NCBI GenBank assembly: GCA_039707655.1
Contig: CM077674.1
Location: 239,545,904 to 239,609,903 of the forward strand
Direction of reading: 5' to 3'
DNA length: 64,000 nucleotides
Source: Elymus sibiricus
Taxonomy: Eukaryota > Streptophyta > Magnoliopsida > Poales > Poaceae
A program made the position numbers and the translations under genes. The notes below the pieces were generated by a model. The model ran no database searches. It saw only the letters and a program-made list of their open reading frames with translations, and was not told the DNA's origin. Positions 11,017-22,444 of this stretch are shown here, one piece after another; within the stretch, counting starts at the first letter, position 1; every line of letters starts with the position of its first letter.

Positions 11017-12718
11017 TTTTTTTTTTCAAAACAGAGGCAAAAGATTTGCCTCATCCATTAATTAAGTAGAAGAGAATTGCCCGGTTAATTAACAAAAAAC
11101 CGGGCAAAAACCGTCACAAATCGCTGAGTGGCACACGCTGATATCCCACACACATACAAAGAATGCCTCGTCAAGCTAGCACACAGGCGTCATCTTCATC
11201 ACTTCTCCTCAAACAGGCGACATCGCCATCCCTAATCCCCGAGCAAGCGACTCCGACTTCGCTGTGGACAAACATCGACCCAACCCTCCCCACGGAGGCT
11301 ATGTAGAAACACATGAAGATCCATGCCAGAGCTCAGCCACCCGCGTCGAGGGCAGCGCAGCTCCGACTCTGAAGGAAAGATTCGAAGGAGAACCATGCAA
11401 GACTGGCGCCGTGGAAGACCACTGAATGAACCACCTGCTGCCTGTCATCGTTGCCACAGGGGCCCCGCCGCCGCAGCTCCGACTTCACCACAACAAACAA
11501 ACCGAGGTAATCCCATGAACACGTCAGAGAAGAGCTGACTACCACTGCAATGCCTCCGACTTCACTAGCTCCATCATCGTTGCCACAGAAGTTTCAACGC
11601 CACACCAACGCCTTTACCACCCACCCTCACCAACTGGTCCCTCTAACCGGAGTAAACTCCAAAATCGATGCCCTCAAGAGGGGAACGACGCAGACGTGCT
11701 GCCATCGGCCGACCCTCCTGGTCTGGGGTTTCCCCCGGAGCTGTCTCTCGCAGAGGAAGAGAGAGCATCCCGTCAATGCCTTCAAGAAGGTTACGGCGTC
11801 CACGGCCGCCGCCGTCACAGGTTCCAGCCAAGGCCAGAAACGGGTTTTCACCCAGCCCTCGTAATCCTCCGGATGACAGTCAATCCGGCAGCCCACCTTC
11901 CCTCGCTGCATCTCCACGCATCCTCCACCCCGGCAGCCTCATCACCGCATCACGCCGGACCTCACCATCTCCTCGCCAGGCCAACACTCAGGCGACCTCC
12001 ATGAGCAGACCCCTGTTGCTGCTTGCCGACAGCACTCGGACGCGATAACAGCGCCAGCCCGTCGCGCCAAGTCCCTTGCAGACGACCTCACACGCAGCAC
12101 ACCACACCCCAGCCACGGCCCCCGAGCACCTCCAGCAGGCCCATGCACTCATGCACCCGAGCATGCGTAGTGAGCCAAAGTAGACGACCGGATCCACGCC
12201 GAAGACACCCGATTTGCCACTCAGGCAACACGCCGCTGCGCAGACGCCACCACTTGCCTGTCGCCCTGACCTGCAGAGCCGCCCCGCGCCGGACCTCAGT
12301 GGGCCGCACGCCGGCTCCCTGGCCAGATCCACGCTGCCTGCACCACCCGACGTCGTTGCCCCGTCGTCGCGCCTCCCCGTCTCCCTTGGTCGTCGCAAGC
12401 AGCTGGGACTCCAGGAGCTAACGCCCCTGCCCTGCCAAGCCGAATCTGAGCCCCTGCTACCAGATCGAAGCCAGGCGCTTCAGATTCAGTGTCACCGCGT
12501 GCCAGCCATGAATGGCCCCGCCGCCGCCAGCGCCGCACGGGCTTTACCTGGCGACGCCCTCTCGCGGCGGCGAGGGGAGAGAGAGAGGTGGGCGAGGATC
12601 TCGGCGGCCGGACCTGGACGCTTCGGTGCGGCCCGTAGGAGCCGCACGGGAGCGCGAGCGCTTGTGGGTGGGGTTGCAGTGCGCGCTTTGTTTCACTGAT
12701 TCTTAGAAAATGGTTTAT
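11017..12718 (-). mobile_element. Non-LTR retroposon with poly(A) tail and 14 bp target duplication, no RT
   Basis: The insert is bounded by the direct repeat 'acagtcaagcaaag' at 11003-11016 and 12719-12732. Immediately inside the left repeat is a run of ten T's (a minus-strand poly(A) tail), then 'caaaacagaggcaaaagatt', a motif I recognise as a frequent 3' end of grass LINE-type repeats. Poly(A) plus a 14 bp duplication is the signature of target-primed reverse transcription. The minus-strand 5' end (about 12470-12718) is CCG/GGC-rich, like a LINE 5' leader. At 1.7 kb it is too short for endonuclease and reverse transcriptase, and none is seen. It is therefore an internally deleted LINE or a retroposed transcript, mobilised in trans. 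Confidence 0.8.
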
Positions 12719-12732
12719 ACAGTCAAGCAAAG

Positions 12733-13331
12733 TTGCCATAGCGGCCTCCTCCTGCACAATTTTTGACGTGCGCTCCCATCCAATTCAAGCCCATGATCCT
12801 TCATATTTGGAGGCCACACTCCAAACCCAACCACCCGCGCGAGAGGGGAGTTTTAGCTTGTTTTCTTTCTCCTGCGCCCAGTCCCGTTAATAGTGCAGTC
12901 TTCTTTACACATGCCGATTCCACTCTTGCTAATGACACAACCGCTAGTCCACCACGAAGAGCGTTTATGAATGGGCGGCACCGCGTTTCGCACCCGTGCA
13001 AATTTTGCCTCTGTTTTCATTGGAGCGCGTTCGTTCGCAGGCATATAAATCGGCCCAATCCTGCTCGCTGCCGCCACTCCTCATCCATCTTCCTCGTTCT
13101 CCGATGAGCACCCATCTTCCTCTTCGCCGCCTCTACTTTAGCCCCCATATTCTTCTCTGTTGTCAGACTCATTCACCATGGGCCATATCGCGGCAGACGA
13201 CCCCTCCATGTGGCCCTTTCCCAGTAGGCCGAAGATGACCGCGCCGAGAGGGAGTTCTGGACTGGGCTTGGGACTTCTCCTAGTGGGTTGAGGAGGACAC
13301 GCTCCATAAGATTGAATCACCTGTGGGGCCG
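12733..13331 (+). pseudogene. Gene-like fragment with TATA box, truncated by LTR insertions
   Basis: A GC-rich upstream region leads to 'gcatataaatcggccc' (TATA box at about 13042-13049). A pyrimidine-rich 5' leader follows and then possible starts at 13104 and 13179. Downstream frames are short and interrupted, yet 13230-13325 reads in one frame as ...DWAWDFS, stop, WVEEDTLHKIESPVG, which has the look of decayed coding sequence. The segment ends at solo LTR A; five or six bases of its continuation may survive between A and B (15007-15012). The product is unknown. It could equally be an unclassified repeat with a promoter-like composition. Confidence 0.35.
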
Positions 13332-14382
13332 TGATGTCTACTACGCAACATTCTTCTTGTAGACTCTGTTGGGCCCCCAAGGGCAGAGTTTTGTAGTACA
13401 GTAATAAATTTCCCTCAAATGGATGACCTAAGATTTATCAATCCGTGGGAGACGTACGATGAAGATAGTCTCTCTCAAACAACCCTGCAACCAAATACAA
13501 GAAATCTCTTGTGTCCCCAACACACCCAATACAATGATAAATTGTATTGGTATACTAGTTCGGCGAAGAGATGGTGATACAAATGTAGTATGGATAGTAG
13601 ATATGGGTTTTTGTAATATGAAATAATAAAAACAGCAAGATAAGAAATAGTAAACGGGCACAAAAATGGCATTGCAATGCTTAGAAATAAGGCCTAGGGT
13701 TCATACTTTCACTAGTGCTATCTCCCAACATTGTTGACATACCTTAATCATATGTAAATCCCTCATGTGCGACAAAGAGTTCACTCCAAAATCACTTATA
13801 GCGGAGAACAAACAAAGAAATTATTGTAGGGTATGAAACCACTTCAAAGTTATTCTTTCCGATCAATCTTATGAGCTATCCCCATTGATTGTCATGAACG
13901 GCCCTAGCGTACTAGAATAACACCTTAAGATACACATGAAACAAAACCCTAATGTCACCCAGATACTCCAATGTCACCACGAGTATGCACGGGTTTGATT
14001 ATACGATATGCATCACACAATCTCAGATTCATCTATTCATTCCAACACAAAGAACTTCGAAGAGTAACCCAAAATTTTTACCGGAGAGTCAACACGAAAA
14101 TGGGTGCCAACCCTTATGCATAGATCCCCAAGATCACGGAACCCGCAAGTTGATCACCAAAACATACATCAAGTGACTCAGATAAATTTTCCAATGTCAC
14201 TACAGATATCCAAATTCAAGACATACATCAAGTGTTCTTAAATCCTTAAATACTCAATCCGATAACAAAACTTCAAAGGGAAAACTCAATTCATCAAAAG
14301 AAGATAGAGAGGAGAAAAACTCCATATGATTCATCTATATCAACATAGCTCGCGGTACATCAAGATCGTGTCATCTCAAAAA

Positions 14383-14419
<37 letters not shown>

Positions 14420-15001
14420 AAACACATAGCTACTGGTACATACCCTCAGCCCCGAGGGAGAACTACTCCCTCCTCGTTATGGAGACCTCCGGGATGATGA
14501 AGATGGCCTCCAAAGATGATTCCCTCCTCCGTCAGGTGCCGGAACAGGGTCCAGATTGGTTTTTTGTGGATACAGAGGCTTTGCGGCGGCGGAACTTCTC
14601 ATCTAGGTTAACTTTTGGGGGTTTATCTATTTATAGGATTTTTCAGCATTGGAATCACGCGAAGATGGGCCATAGGGGGCCCATGAGGCATCACCACGCC
14701 ATGTACCCCTTGGCCGCGCCGTGGTGCCTCGTCGGCACCTCGTGGCTCTTCTGGTCCTCCCACGAAGCTTCAAGGTTCTCTTTTGTTCACAAAAAAATCA
14801 TCAAAAAGTTTCAGACCATTTCGAGAACTTTTATTTTTGCACAAAAAAACAACACCACGGTAGTTCTGCTGAAAACAGCGTCAGTCTGGGTTAGTTCCCC
14901 AAAATGATATATATAATTCCTGAAAATGTTTATAAAACATCCAAGATTGATAATATAACAGCATGGAACAATCAAAAATTATAGATACGTTGGAGACGTC
15001 A
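13332..15001 (-). mobile_element. Solo LTR A (Athila-like, minus orientation)
   Basis: It starts TGATGTCTACTACGCAAC and ends TAGATACGTTGGAGACGTCA, with a 5 bp duplication differing at one base (ggccg 13327-13331; ggtcg 15002-15006). The 1670 bp read on the minus strand begin with the TGACGTCTCCAACGTATCTA start shared by several grass Athila-like LTRs. No polypurine tract or interior follows, so it is solo. The frame at 14326-14907 is a chance reading across LTR sequence. The terminal 'gtca', where relatives have 'gtatca', suggests a 2 bp loss. Confidence 0.8.
14386..14417. repeat. (GA)16 microsatellite
   Basis: An uninterrupted 32 bp GA/AG run inside solo LTR A. Confidence 0.98.
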
Positions 15002-15012
15002 GGTCGTACCCC

Positions 15013-16195
15013 TGATGACCCACAAGTATAGGGAATCACAACAGTCTTCGCGGGTAGTATTTCACCCAATTTATTGATTCACACAAGGGAAGCCAAATAA
15101 TATTTATAATCATTAATAGTTGAGTTGTTAATTCAACCACACCTAAGAAGTTATTTCCTTGCAGTAAAATATTAGTAGCACAGTGATATGACAGTTTTGA
15201 TAGAAGTAGTAACAGTAGCAATAGTAACAGTAACGATAACAGTAACAATTTTGTGGCAGTTGGAACAACAGCAACAATAGTAGCAACTTAACAAAGACAA
15301 TATGAGAAAAGCATAGGCATTGGATCAATGGTGGATATATGAATGACATTCATCGTGTAACAGTCACAACCTAGAGCAATACATAATAGCTCCAATTCAT
15401 CAAATATATGTAGGCATGTATTCTGTACATAGTCATACGTGCTTGCAATAAGAACTTGCATGACATATTTTTTCCTACCTCCCGTGGCAGCGGAGTCATA
15501 ATGGAAATCTAAGGGTAATTAAGGTGCTCCTTTTAATAGAGAACCGGAACAAAGCATTAACACATAGTGAATACATGAACTCCTCGAATTAAAGTCATCC
15601 CCGGAGAGTATCCCAATTATTGTCACCTCTCGGTCTACGGTTCAGAACAATAACAAGTGCATATAACTTGCAGATAGGATCAAGAATTCAAATATATACA
15701 TGAAAAATTAATAGGTTCAGACCTGAAAGCATGGCACTCAGGCCCTGGTGACAAGCATTAAGCATAGCAAAGTCATAGCAACATCAATCTCAGAACATAG
15801 TGGATACTAAGGATCACGCCCTAACAAACTGACTCAATTACATGATAAATCTCATCCTTTTCCACCACCGTCTAGCAAGCCTACAAAGGAATTACCCGCT
15901 CCCGCTGGTGAGCATCATGGAATTATTGATGAAGAAGGGTTGTTGCTGAGGACGGCGATGAATCCCCCTCTCCGGAGCCCATAACGGACTCCAGATCACC
16001 CTCCCGATGAACAACAGGAGGTGGTGACGGCTTTGTACCGTAAAATATGATGATTCCTTCTCTTCGGGTTTTTTCTCAAGAAGACGATACTTATGGACTT
16101 GGAGGTTGGGAAAACGGGGGCCTGTGGGACCCACAAGCTCACCAGGCGCACCCCTAGGGGAGCGTCCCCTGAGCTTGTGGCTCACAGGTGGGCCC
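15013..16195 (-). mobile_element. Solo LTR B (Athila-like, minus), left part
   Basis: It begins TGATGACCCACAAGTATAGG, the reverse of the common Athila-like LTR end. It runs in minus orientation to 16195, where element C is inserted, and resumes at 54137. A block of short CAGTAR-rich imperfect repeats lies at 15200-15290 ('aacagtaacgataacagtaa'). The two parts total about 1.4 kb, slightly less than relatives, because the far end has decayed. The left flank is 'acccc' (15008-15012). No matching right-hand duplication was found. Confidence 0.75.
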
Positions 16196-16957
16196 TGATA
16201 TGTCTCTGACGTATCGATAATTTTTGATTGTTGCATGCCATTATTTTACATCTTTTACATACTTCTGGCAACAATTTATATTATTTTTGGGACTACATAT
16301 TGATCCAGTGCCCAATGTCAGTTCCTATTTCTTGCATGTGTTTGTATTTCATAGAAATCGATATCAAACAAAGTCCAAACGCGATAAAAATTTATGGTGA
16401 TTTTTATAGAATATATGCGATTTTTGGGAAGAAGAATCAACGCAAGATGATGCTCGAGGGGCCCACAAGCTCGGGTGGCACACCCCCTACCCTAGGGCGC
16501 GCCATGTGAGTTTGTGACCACCCCATAAGTTAGTTGGGGCCCTTCTTTCCCCACAATAAAGCTAATTCCCGGATAAAAATCATGTTATAATTTCAGCCCA
16601 ATGGGAGTTACGGATCTCCGGGAATATAATAAACGGTGAAGGAACAGAAAATGGGGTCACGAAACAGAAGAGAAACAGAGAGAGATATCCAATCAGGCTC
16701 CTACCCTCCGAGAGCCATGGTGGCCAAGGACCAGAGGGGAAACCCTCCTCCAATCTAGGGGGAGGCAAAGCAAGAAGAAGGAGGAGGGTTCTCTTCCCCT
16801 CTCTCCCATTGGCGCTGGAGCACCCGCCGGGGAACCATCATGGTGGTGATCTACTCCAACAACTCCACTGTCTTCCTCAACACCTCCATCATTCCCTCAT
16901 CTATTATCATCGGTCCACTCTCCCACAACCCACACGACCCCTAATTGAACATGGTGT

Positions 16958-18489
16958 TGTTGGAAATATTCCCTAGAGGCAACAATATTGTATTATTATA
17001 TTTCCATTTTCATAATTAAGAGTTTATATTTCATGTTGCTATGATCCTGGAATATGTGATTCAGTGGAAAACTCATATGCATGTGTGGAATTATAAATAG
17101 TAAAGAATATGTTCCTAGTCTTGCCTCTAAGACTGGCTCAAGTTATGTTGGTGATCATGTTTTCAGGATCTTAGGACTATCGTTAAGTGTAACGATAGTC
17201 CTAAGACAACATTGAGAGTATGAACTTAGAAGAACGATCATATTGAATCAACCCAATACTTGTTTGTTATACTTTGAGAAAATATCATCTGAAATCAATT
17301 GTTATAACACGGAGTGTTAGCATGTGTTTTAGTTCCTCAGACCATGAGAGTATCGTAGTCACTTCCTACCGTACTGTCGACTTTGGGGTTGTTCAAACGT
17401 CATCTGTAACACGGTGATCATAATGACAACTTATAGGTCCATTGAAAAATTTAACAAGGGACTGGATAGATCAAGAGTGGGACTTGCTCCTCCGACGATG
17501 GAGAGATATTCTTAGGGCCCTCTCGGTGTGACGACATCCATCATCGTCTGCCAGACACAGGTGACTACGTCATGGGGATGCCAGAACACTTCAACGAGAA
17601 AGAACAAAAAAATCGATAATGAGGAGACTGGTATAGTGAGCATGTGTATGACTCAAGAGGATACCGATATATATCATCTCGGGTTTTGTAAAGTATCATA
17701 GCAAAGGGAACATCACATGATAACCAAAGGTTCACTCGAATGCCATTCATGTATTTATAGGGATCGATATGGTTGTCCATGGTTCCGCTATCGGTCATTG
17801 AATGAAGGGGTTTTGTTCATGTCTATGTTTTACCAAACCTACAGGGTTACAAGCTTAAGGTAATAACAATCTGGTGAGTTATGAGAAAATATTCTTGGGA
17901 TAGTTCCGGGAATATAAGCAATAGTTTTGATAGAGTTCCGAAAGAGTTTCGGATGTTTCCAGAAATTTTCTAGGGCGAGAACACCTTGGCTTGGGCCAAG
18001 GGGAAAGGCCCACGAGGCCTGAGGTCAGTGAAAAAGGGGTTTTGTGAAGGACAGGGGCCTGAGGTCACCTTCCCTCCTCTAGTTATCTCTTGATCTAGTT
18101 TTCGTCTAGTTTGATCTAGACTATATCTAGTTCTAGTTCTCTCTAAATCCTCATTATAGAGAAGCTCTGTGTGGTTCTCTTCTTCTATCTCTAATTCTCC
18201 AGTGACGATTAGCTCTGGACGGTGAAGCGTTGTCGGATCGTGAAGACCGTACGCTTGCACCCAAGTAGAGAAGCCATGCTTTCGGTCTTCCGTTCGAGGG
18301 ATTGTTCTAGGTCAATTCGGGGGTCGTCATCAATGGTTCGAGGGACTCCAAGTATGATCTACACTGACTCGGCTAATTCCGCCACACTCCGGAGTCAGTA
18401 ACGATCGTTGATCCAAACCGTATATGGATCTTCATATTGTTCTGCGTGTTCGTAGGGTGATTTTTTGTTTTCTACTATGTTTTCCAACA
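16958..18489 (+). mobile_element. Solo LTR D (Ty1/copia, Angela/Maximus-like)
   Basis: The 1532 bp run from TGTTGGAAATATTCCCTAGA to ACTATGTTTTCCAACA, with the short terminal inverted repeat tgttggaa/ttccaaca typical of grass copia LTRs. The flanking 5-mers (ggtgt and tgtgc) are each one base from the pre-insertion 'ggtgc' seen in the 3' LTR of C at 34681-34685, a natural empty site. There is no primer site or interior. It contains a perfect 16 bp hairpin (see 17170-17205). Confidence 0.85.
17170..17205. repeat. Perfect 16 bp stem, 4 nt loop hairpin in LTR D
   Basis: cttaggactatcgtta is followed by agtg and then the exact reverse complement taacgatagtcctaag. Confidence 0.97.
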
Positions 18490-19257
18490 TGTGCTTCATG
18501 CAATATATTATTATCCAATGATGTGTAGCCATCCTATGATGCTTGAGTAGATTCCTTTTGTCCTATGTGTTGACTGATGATTTTGATTGGTTTGAGTTGT
18601 ATGTTTTGTTCTGGTGCTGTCCTATGGTGCATTCCATGCCACGCACATGTGGGGGATTCCCAGTGTAGGATGTTGCAATATGTTCATGATTTACTTATTG
18701 TCGGTTGCGAGGGTGACAACAACTTAAACACGGATAAGCGGGTCGTTGCGTACGGGAGTAAATATGACTTTATACTTAATGCTATGGTTGGTTTTACCTT
18801 AATGAGCCTTAGTAGTTGCGGATGCTTGCTAGAGTTCCAATCATACGTGCATATGATCCAAGTATGGAAAGTATGTTATCTCATGCCTCTCCCTCATATA
18901 AAATTGCAATAATATTACCGATGTTGTTATCAATTGCCTAGGACAATTTTGCAAATCATACCACCACTTATCCACACTCTCTATACTAACTTATTTGTTC
19001 TTTTATTAAAACAATACATAACTTTTCTTTTCACGTTCTTTATTATCTTGCAAACTTGTCCCATTACACCTAAAAGTAGTTGATTACTTGTTTCTTGGTA
19101 AATCAAACGTTGGTGTGAGTAGAGTTGTATCGGTGGTCGATAGAACTTGAAGGGAATATTAATTCTACCTTTAGCTCCTCGTTGGGTTCGACACCCTTAC
19201 TTACCAAAAAAGGCTACAAACGATCCCCTATACTTGTGGGTTATCAAGACCTTTTTC

Positions 19258-19275
19258 TGGCGCCGTTGTCGGGGA
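19258..19275 (+). promoter_or_regulatory. Primer-binding site of element C (tRNA-Asp type)
   Basis: TGGCGCCGTTGTCGGGGA lies 11 bases after the 5' LTR. It differs at one base from the intact site in element H (TGGCGCCGTTGCCGGGGA, minus strand 49712-49729). This is the Athila-group tRNA-Asp primer motif. Confidence 0.85.
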
Positions 19276-19370
19276 GCAATAGCGTAAGGTGAATATTCTC
19301 GTGTGCACTTGTTGGCTTTATCTTTAAGTAGATTTTATTTTCTGTTCTAAGTTTTTTTGTATCTTTAGTT

Positions 19371-20698
19371 ATGGATATGGAACACGAAACACCAAAAAAA
19401 TAGTAGTACTTGCAACTCATGAAGATGGGGAACCTCCTAAAACCCTCGATGTTGGTTATGTGGAAAAAATTAAACACTACTTTGATAATCCTGATAAAGC
19501 CCCGTTCAACTTGATCATGGGAGATACTCTGGGTCACCAGGAATACTTTAGGGATTATTGCTTGTCTCAAAAATGGAACCACTTATGGGATCAAGTTAAA
19601 ATGTTGCGTTGGTATGCTTGGAATTTGTGCTTAAGATATGACTATACGTTTTGCTCCAAGATGGAGCCTCCACACCTCGCCTTTCAATGTGAATTTAATG
19701 ATGATGAAACCTTGGTTTCTTATGCTAATGGTATATATGATTACTATTATGTGGAACAAATAGAAGACTTTGTTGCTTTTAAGGCTGCTCATGGAATTGA
19801 ATCTTTGTTTGAAAATATGAAAACTGTGGCGATGATGTTTATAGATCTAAAAATTATTCCATACTTAAATTGAAAATTATAAATACAATGTTGATATTAA
19901 TGATTAAGTTGAGAGAATGTATGTTGCCCTGGAAGAGACTAATATTTTCCAGGCTCCTATGAGAGAATAATCGCTGAAACTGTGAGCTCATTAGATAAAA
20001 GAGATGAGGAGGAGAGCGAAGAACAAAAGGAGGAAAAGTGGATTGATCACTCGTGCCCACCTTGTAATGAGAGTAACTCTTTAACTCATATATTATTTAA
20101 ATCTCCTTCGTGCTTACTAAAGGATGAATGCTATGATCCCTTGGATTCATTCGAAATATCCCTTTTTGATGAAATTGATGCTTGTTATGCTTGTGGCCAA
20201 GATGCTAATATGAATGATGCTTATGGAGATGAACTTGCTATAGTTTCTTATGTTAAGAATGAAATTGTTGCTATTGCACCCACACATGATAGTCCTATTA
20301 TCTTTTTGAATTCTCCCAACTACACTACATTGGAGAAGTTTGCACTTATTAAGGATTATATTGTTGGGTTGCGTTTTACCATTGCACATGATAAGTTTGA
20401 TGGATATAATATGCATGTGCTTGCAGCTCCTACTTGCAATTATTATGAGAGAGGAACTACATCTCCACCTCTCTATGTTTCCAATGTGATAAAATTGCAA
20501 GAAACTGCTTATACTATGTATCGGCCTTTATTATGTGCGCATGAATTGTTCTTATATGACATGCTGATGCATAGGAAGAGAGTTAGACTTTGTTGTTCTA
20601 TGATATATGTTGCTTTGTGCTCACTACTAAATTATAAATCATTGTTAATCAAAATTCGCTTTGATATACCTTGGGATCCGGTTGGATCATTTACTTGA
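19371..20698 (+). pseudogene. Broken Gag-position ORF of element C, no recognised domain
   Basis: ATG at 19371 is followed after ten codons by a stop caused by a run of seven A's (19389-19395). One more A restores a frame that continues through 19460-19873 (core EKIKHYFDNPDKAPFNLIMG). After a further break a long frame runs 19982-20698 (from 'MSSLDKRDEEESEEQKEEKW' to 'RFDIPWDPVGSFT'). The protein is acidic and rich in D, E, C and Y. No zinc knuckle, protease or polymerase motif is visible. Its position just after the primer site suggests a structural or packaging role for a non-autonomous element, but that is inference. It does not resemble the Gag of E, F or H. Confidence 0.6.
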
Positions 20699-22439
20699 GC
20701 ACTGTATGCCTAGCTTAATGGCTTCAACAAAAGCGTTGCCTCGAGACAACCCAAAAGTTTCAGGGAGTCATTTTATTCCGTTGTGTGCTTTTAAAAAGGT
20801 TTAAAAACAAAAAAATATAGCGGGGAACCTAAAAGTTTTTCAAAAAGAGAAGCGATTGGAAAGTTATACATTGAAGAAGTGAGGGTCGACCTTGAACACT
20901 TGTGTTCATGCTCATGGAAAAAATGTAAATAATTTCCTGGAAGTTTCTCATGAAAACAATTACCCCCTTGTATATACCACTGTACCATAAAAATAATGTG
21001 CCAAGATTTACCTTTAGGGTGTCTAAATTGCTTGTTTGGTATGTGTTGTGCAAAAACAGAAACTTTTCCTGTAGTGTTTGAATTTATATATTTTATTAAA
21101 ACATGGAAAAATTCTGAATTTTTTATGCTGTACTTCTATAAAAAAATATTACGTCATAATTTTCCAGAATGTTTTGCGTTACAGAAGTATATGTACCATT
21201 TGCATATTTACATGCTATCTTGTTTTCACAGATTGCTGTTATAGTCTCTTTATCAGCTTGTGTTTGCAATTTTGCCAAGCCCCATTGATGTGGGAGCATT
21301 CGAATCATGTTAGCATATAGTAGGTAATGTTGGATTATAATTATACAATATTATTACAACAATACATGATGGGATTTGATGTTATATGTACTAACCCTTC
21401 TAATAAAAGTTTGGTTAAGTTCTGAGTGGATGAAGTGTTCGAAGGCCGAGGAGGCATCAATATGAGAAGAATAAGGAGAGGCAAGAGTTCAAGCTTGGTA
21501 TGCCCAAGGCACCCCAAGTAAATATTCAAGGAGACTCAAGCTTCTAAGCTTGGGGATGCCCTGGAAGGCATCCCATCCTTCTTCTTCGACAATTATCGGT
21601 ATGTCTCGGTTTTTGTTTTGTTCACATGATATGCGTAAATTCTTGGAGTGTCATGTGTGTTTTATTTCTCTTTAGCTATGCACCATGCTGGTTGGGGATG
21701 ATATCTTATGGTTCCTGGTTGATTCATAGAATGCTCTTTGTGCTTCACTTAAATCTTTTGGGTATGGCTTTATACAATGCTTTGTGTGCTTCACTTATAT
21801 ATTTTTGAGCTTGGATATTGGTCTCTCTGTATTCATGTTGTTTGTAGAATGCTCTATGAACTTCACTTATATCTTTTAGACTATGTATGAAATTATCATT
21901 GAAAGTGGGTTGGAATAGGTCAACTTTAGATATTATTGATCCCACTATTTCAGAGAGTGACCCAATTTATGTGGATTACATTATTAAAAGTGGGTTGGGA
22001 GAGGTCAAAACTTTAATTAGCATTGATCCCACTATATTGGAGAATCCCATGTTGATTAAGTATGATCATTTACTCATGTGCTTTACTTATATCTTTACAG
22101 TAAAATTTATGAATGAGTTGAATGTCATGTGCTTCATTTACTATATGTCCATTGAGAAGTAAAAATGCATCCTATGTTTAATCAATTGAAATAGAAGTGA
22201 TACTATGATTGCACATATCTTTAACCAAGTAAGGAATTTATATTATAATGACAATGAGCATTAGTTTCATTTGATATACCACCTTTGAAGAATTCAAGTG
22301 GCTTGGCTTGGCACATGTTCACACATGTAGTTGATTTGAAACCAATGCATCCTCCATGATATTTATGTTCAGAGTGTTTAAATCCTCCCCATGCTCATGT
22401 TCAATGTTAATTATTCAAAATGCACGATTATGACCGTTG
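20699..22439 (+). other. Non-coding interior of element C, left part
   Basis: AT-rich spacer after the ORF. It opens with 'gcctagcttaatggcttcaa' and 'cctcgagacaacccaaaagt', the counterpart of the motif found in minus orientation near 48270-48330 in element H. A block of phrases of the type 'tgctttgtgcttcacttaaa' (about 21720-22140) also has relatives in H (47160-47410). A ~105 bp patch at 20853-20972 matches the interior of element G. No ORF is supported. E inserts at 22445. Confidence 0.6.
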
Positions 22440-22444
22440 TCGCT

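Larger units (their letters stand above)
16196..19246 (+). repeat. 5' LTR of element C (contains D)
   Basis: The LTR continues across the copia insertion D. 'ctaattgaacatggtg' before D and 'tgcttcatgcaatatattat' after it are contiguous in the 3' LTR ('gaacatggtgctttatgc' at 34674). It ends CCCCTATACTTGTGGGTTATCA and is followed at once by the primer site. Confidence 0.85.

Noticed and set aside
11627..12757. Several 60 to 161 codon frames on both strands inside the retroposon
   Set aside because: They overlap each other and have no recognisable domain. A minus-strand leader-type GC bias explains them.
14326..14907. 193-codon plus-strand frame starting in a (GA)n region
   Set aside because: It lies wholly inside solo LTR A and begins with microsatellite-encoded Arg-Glu repeats; not a gene.
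15195..15290. CRISPR-like or satellite array of CAGTAR units
   Set aside because: Units are irregular and spacers are absent. It is simple-sequence drift in LTR B.
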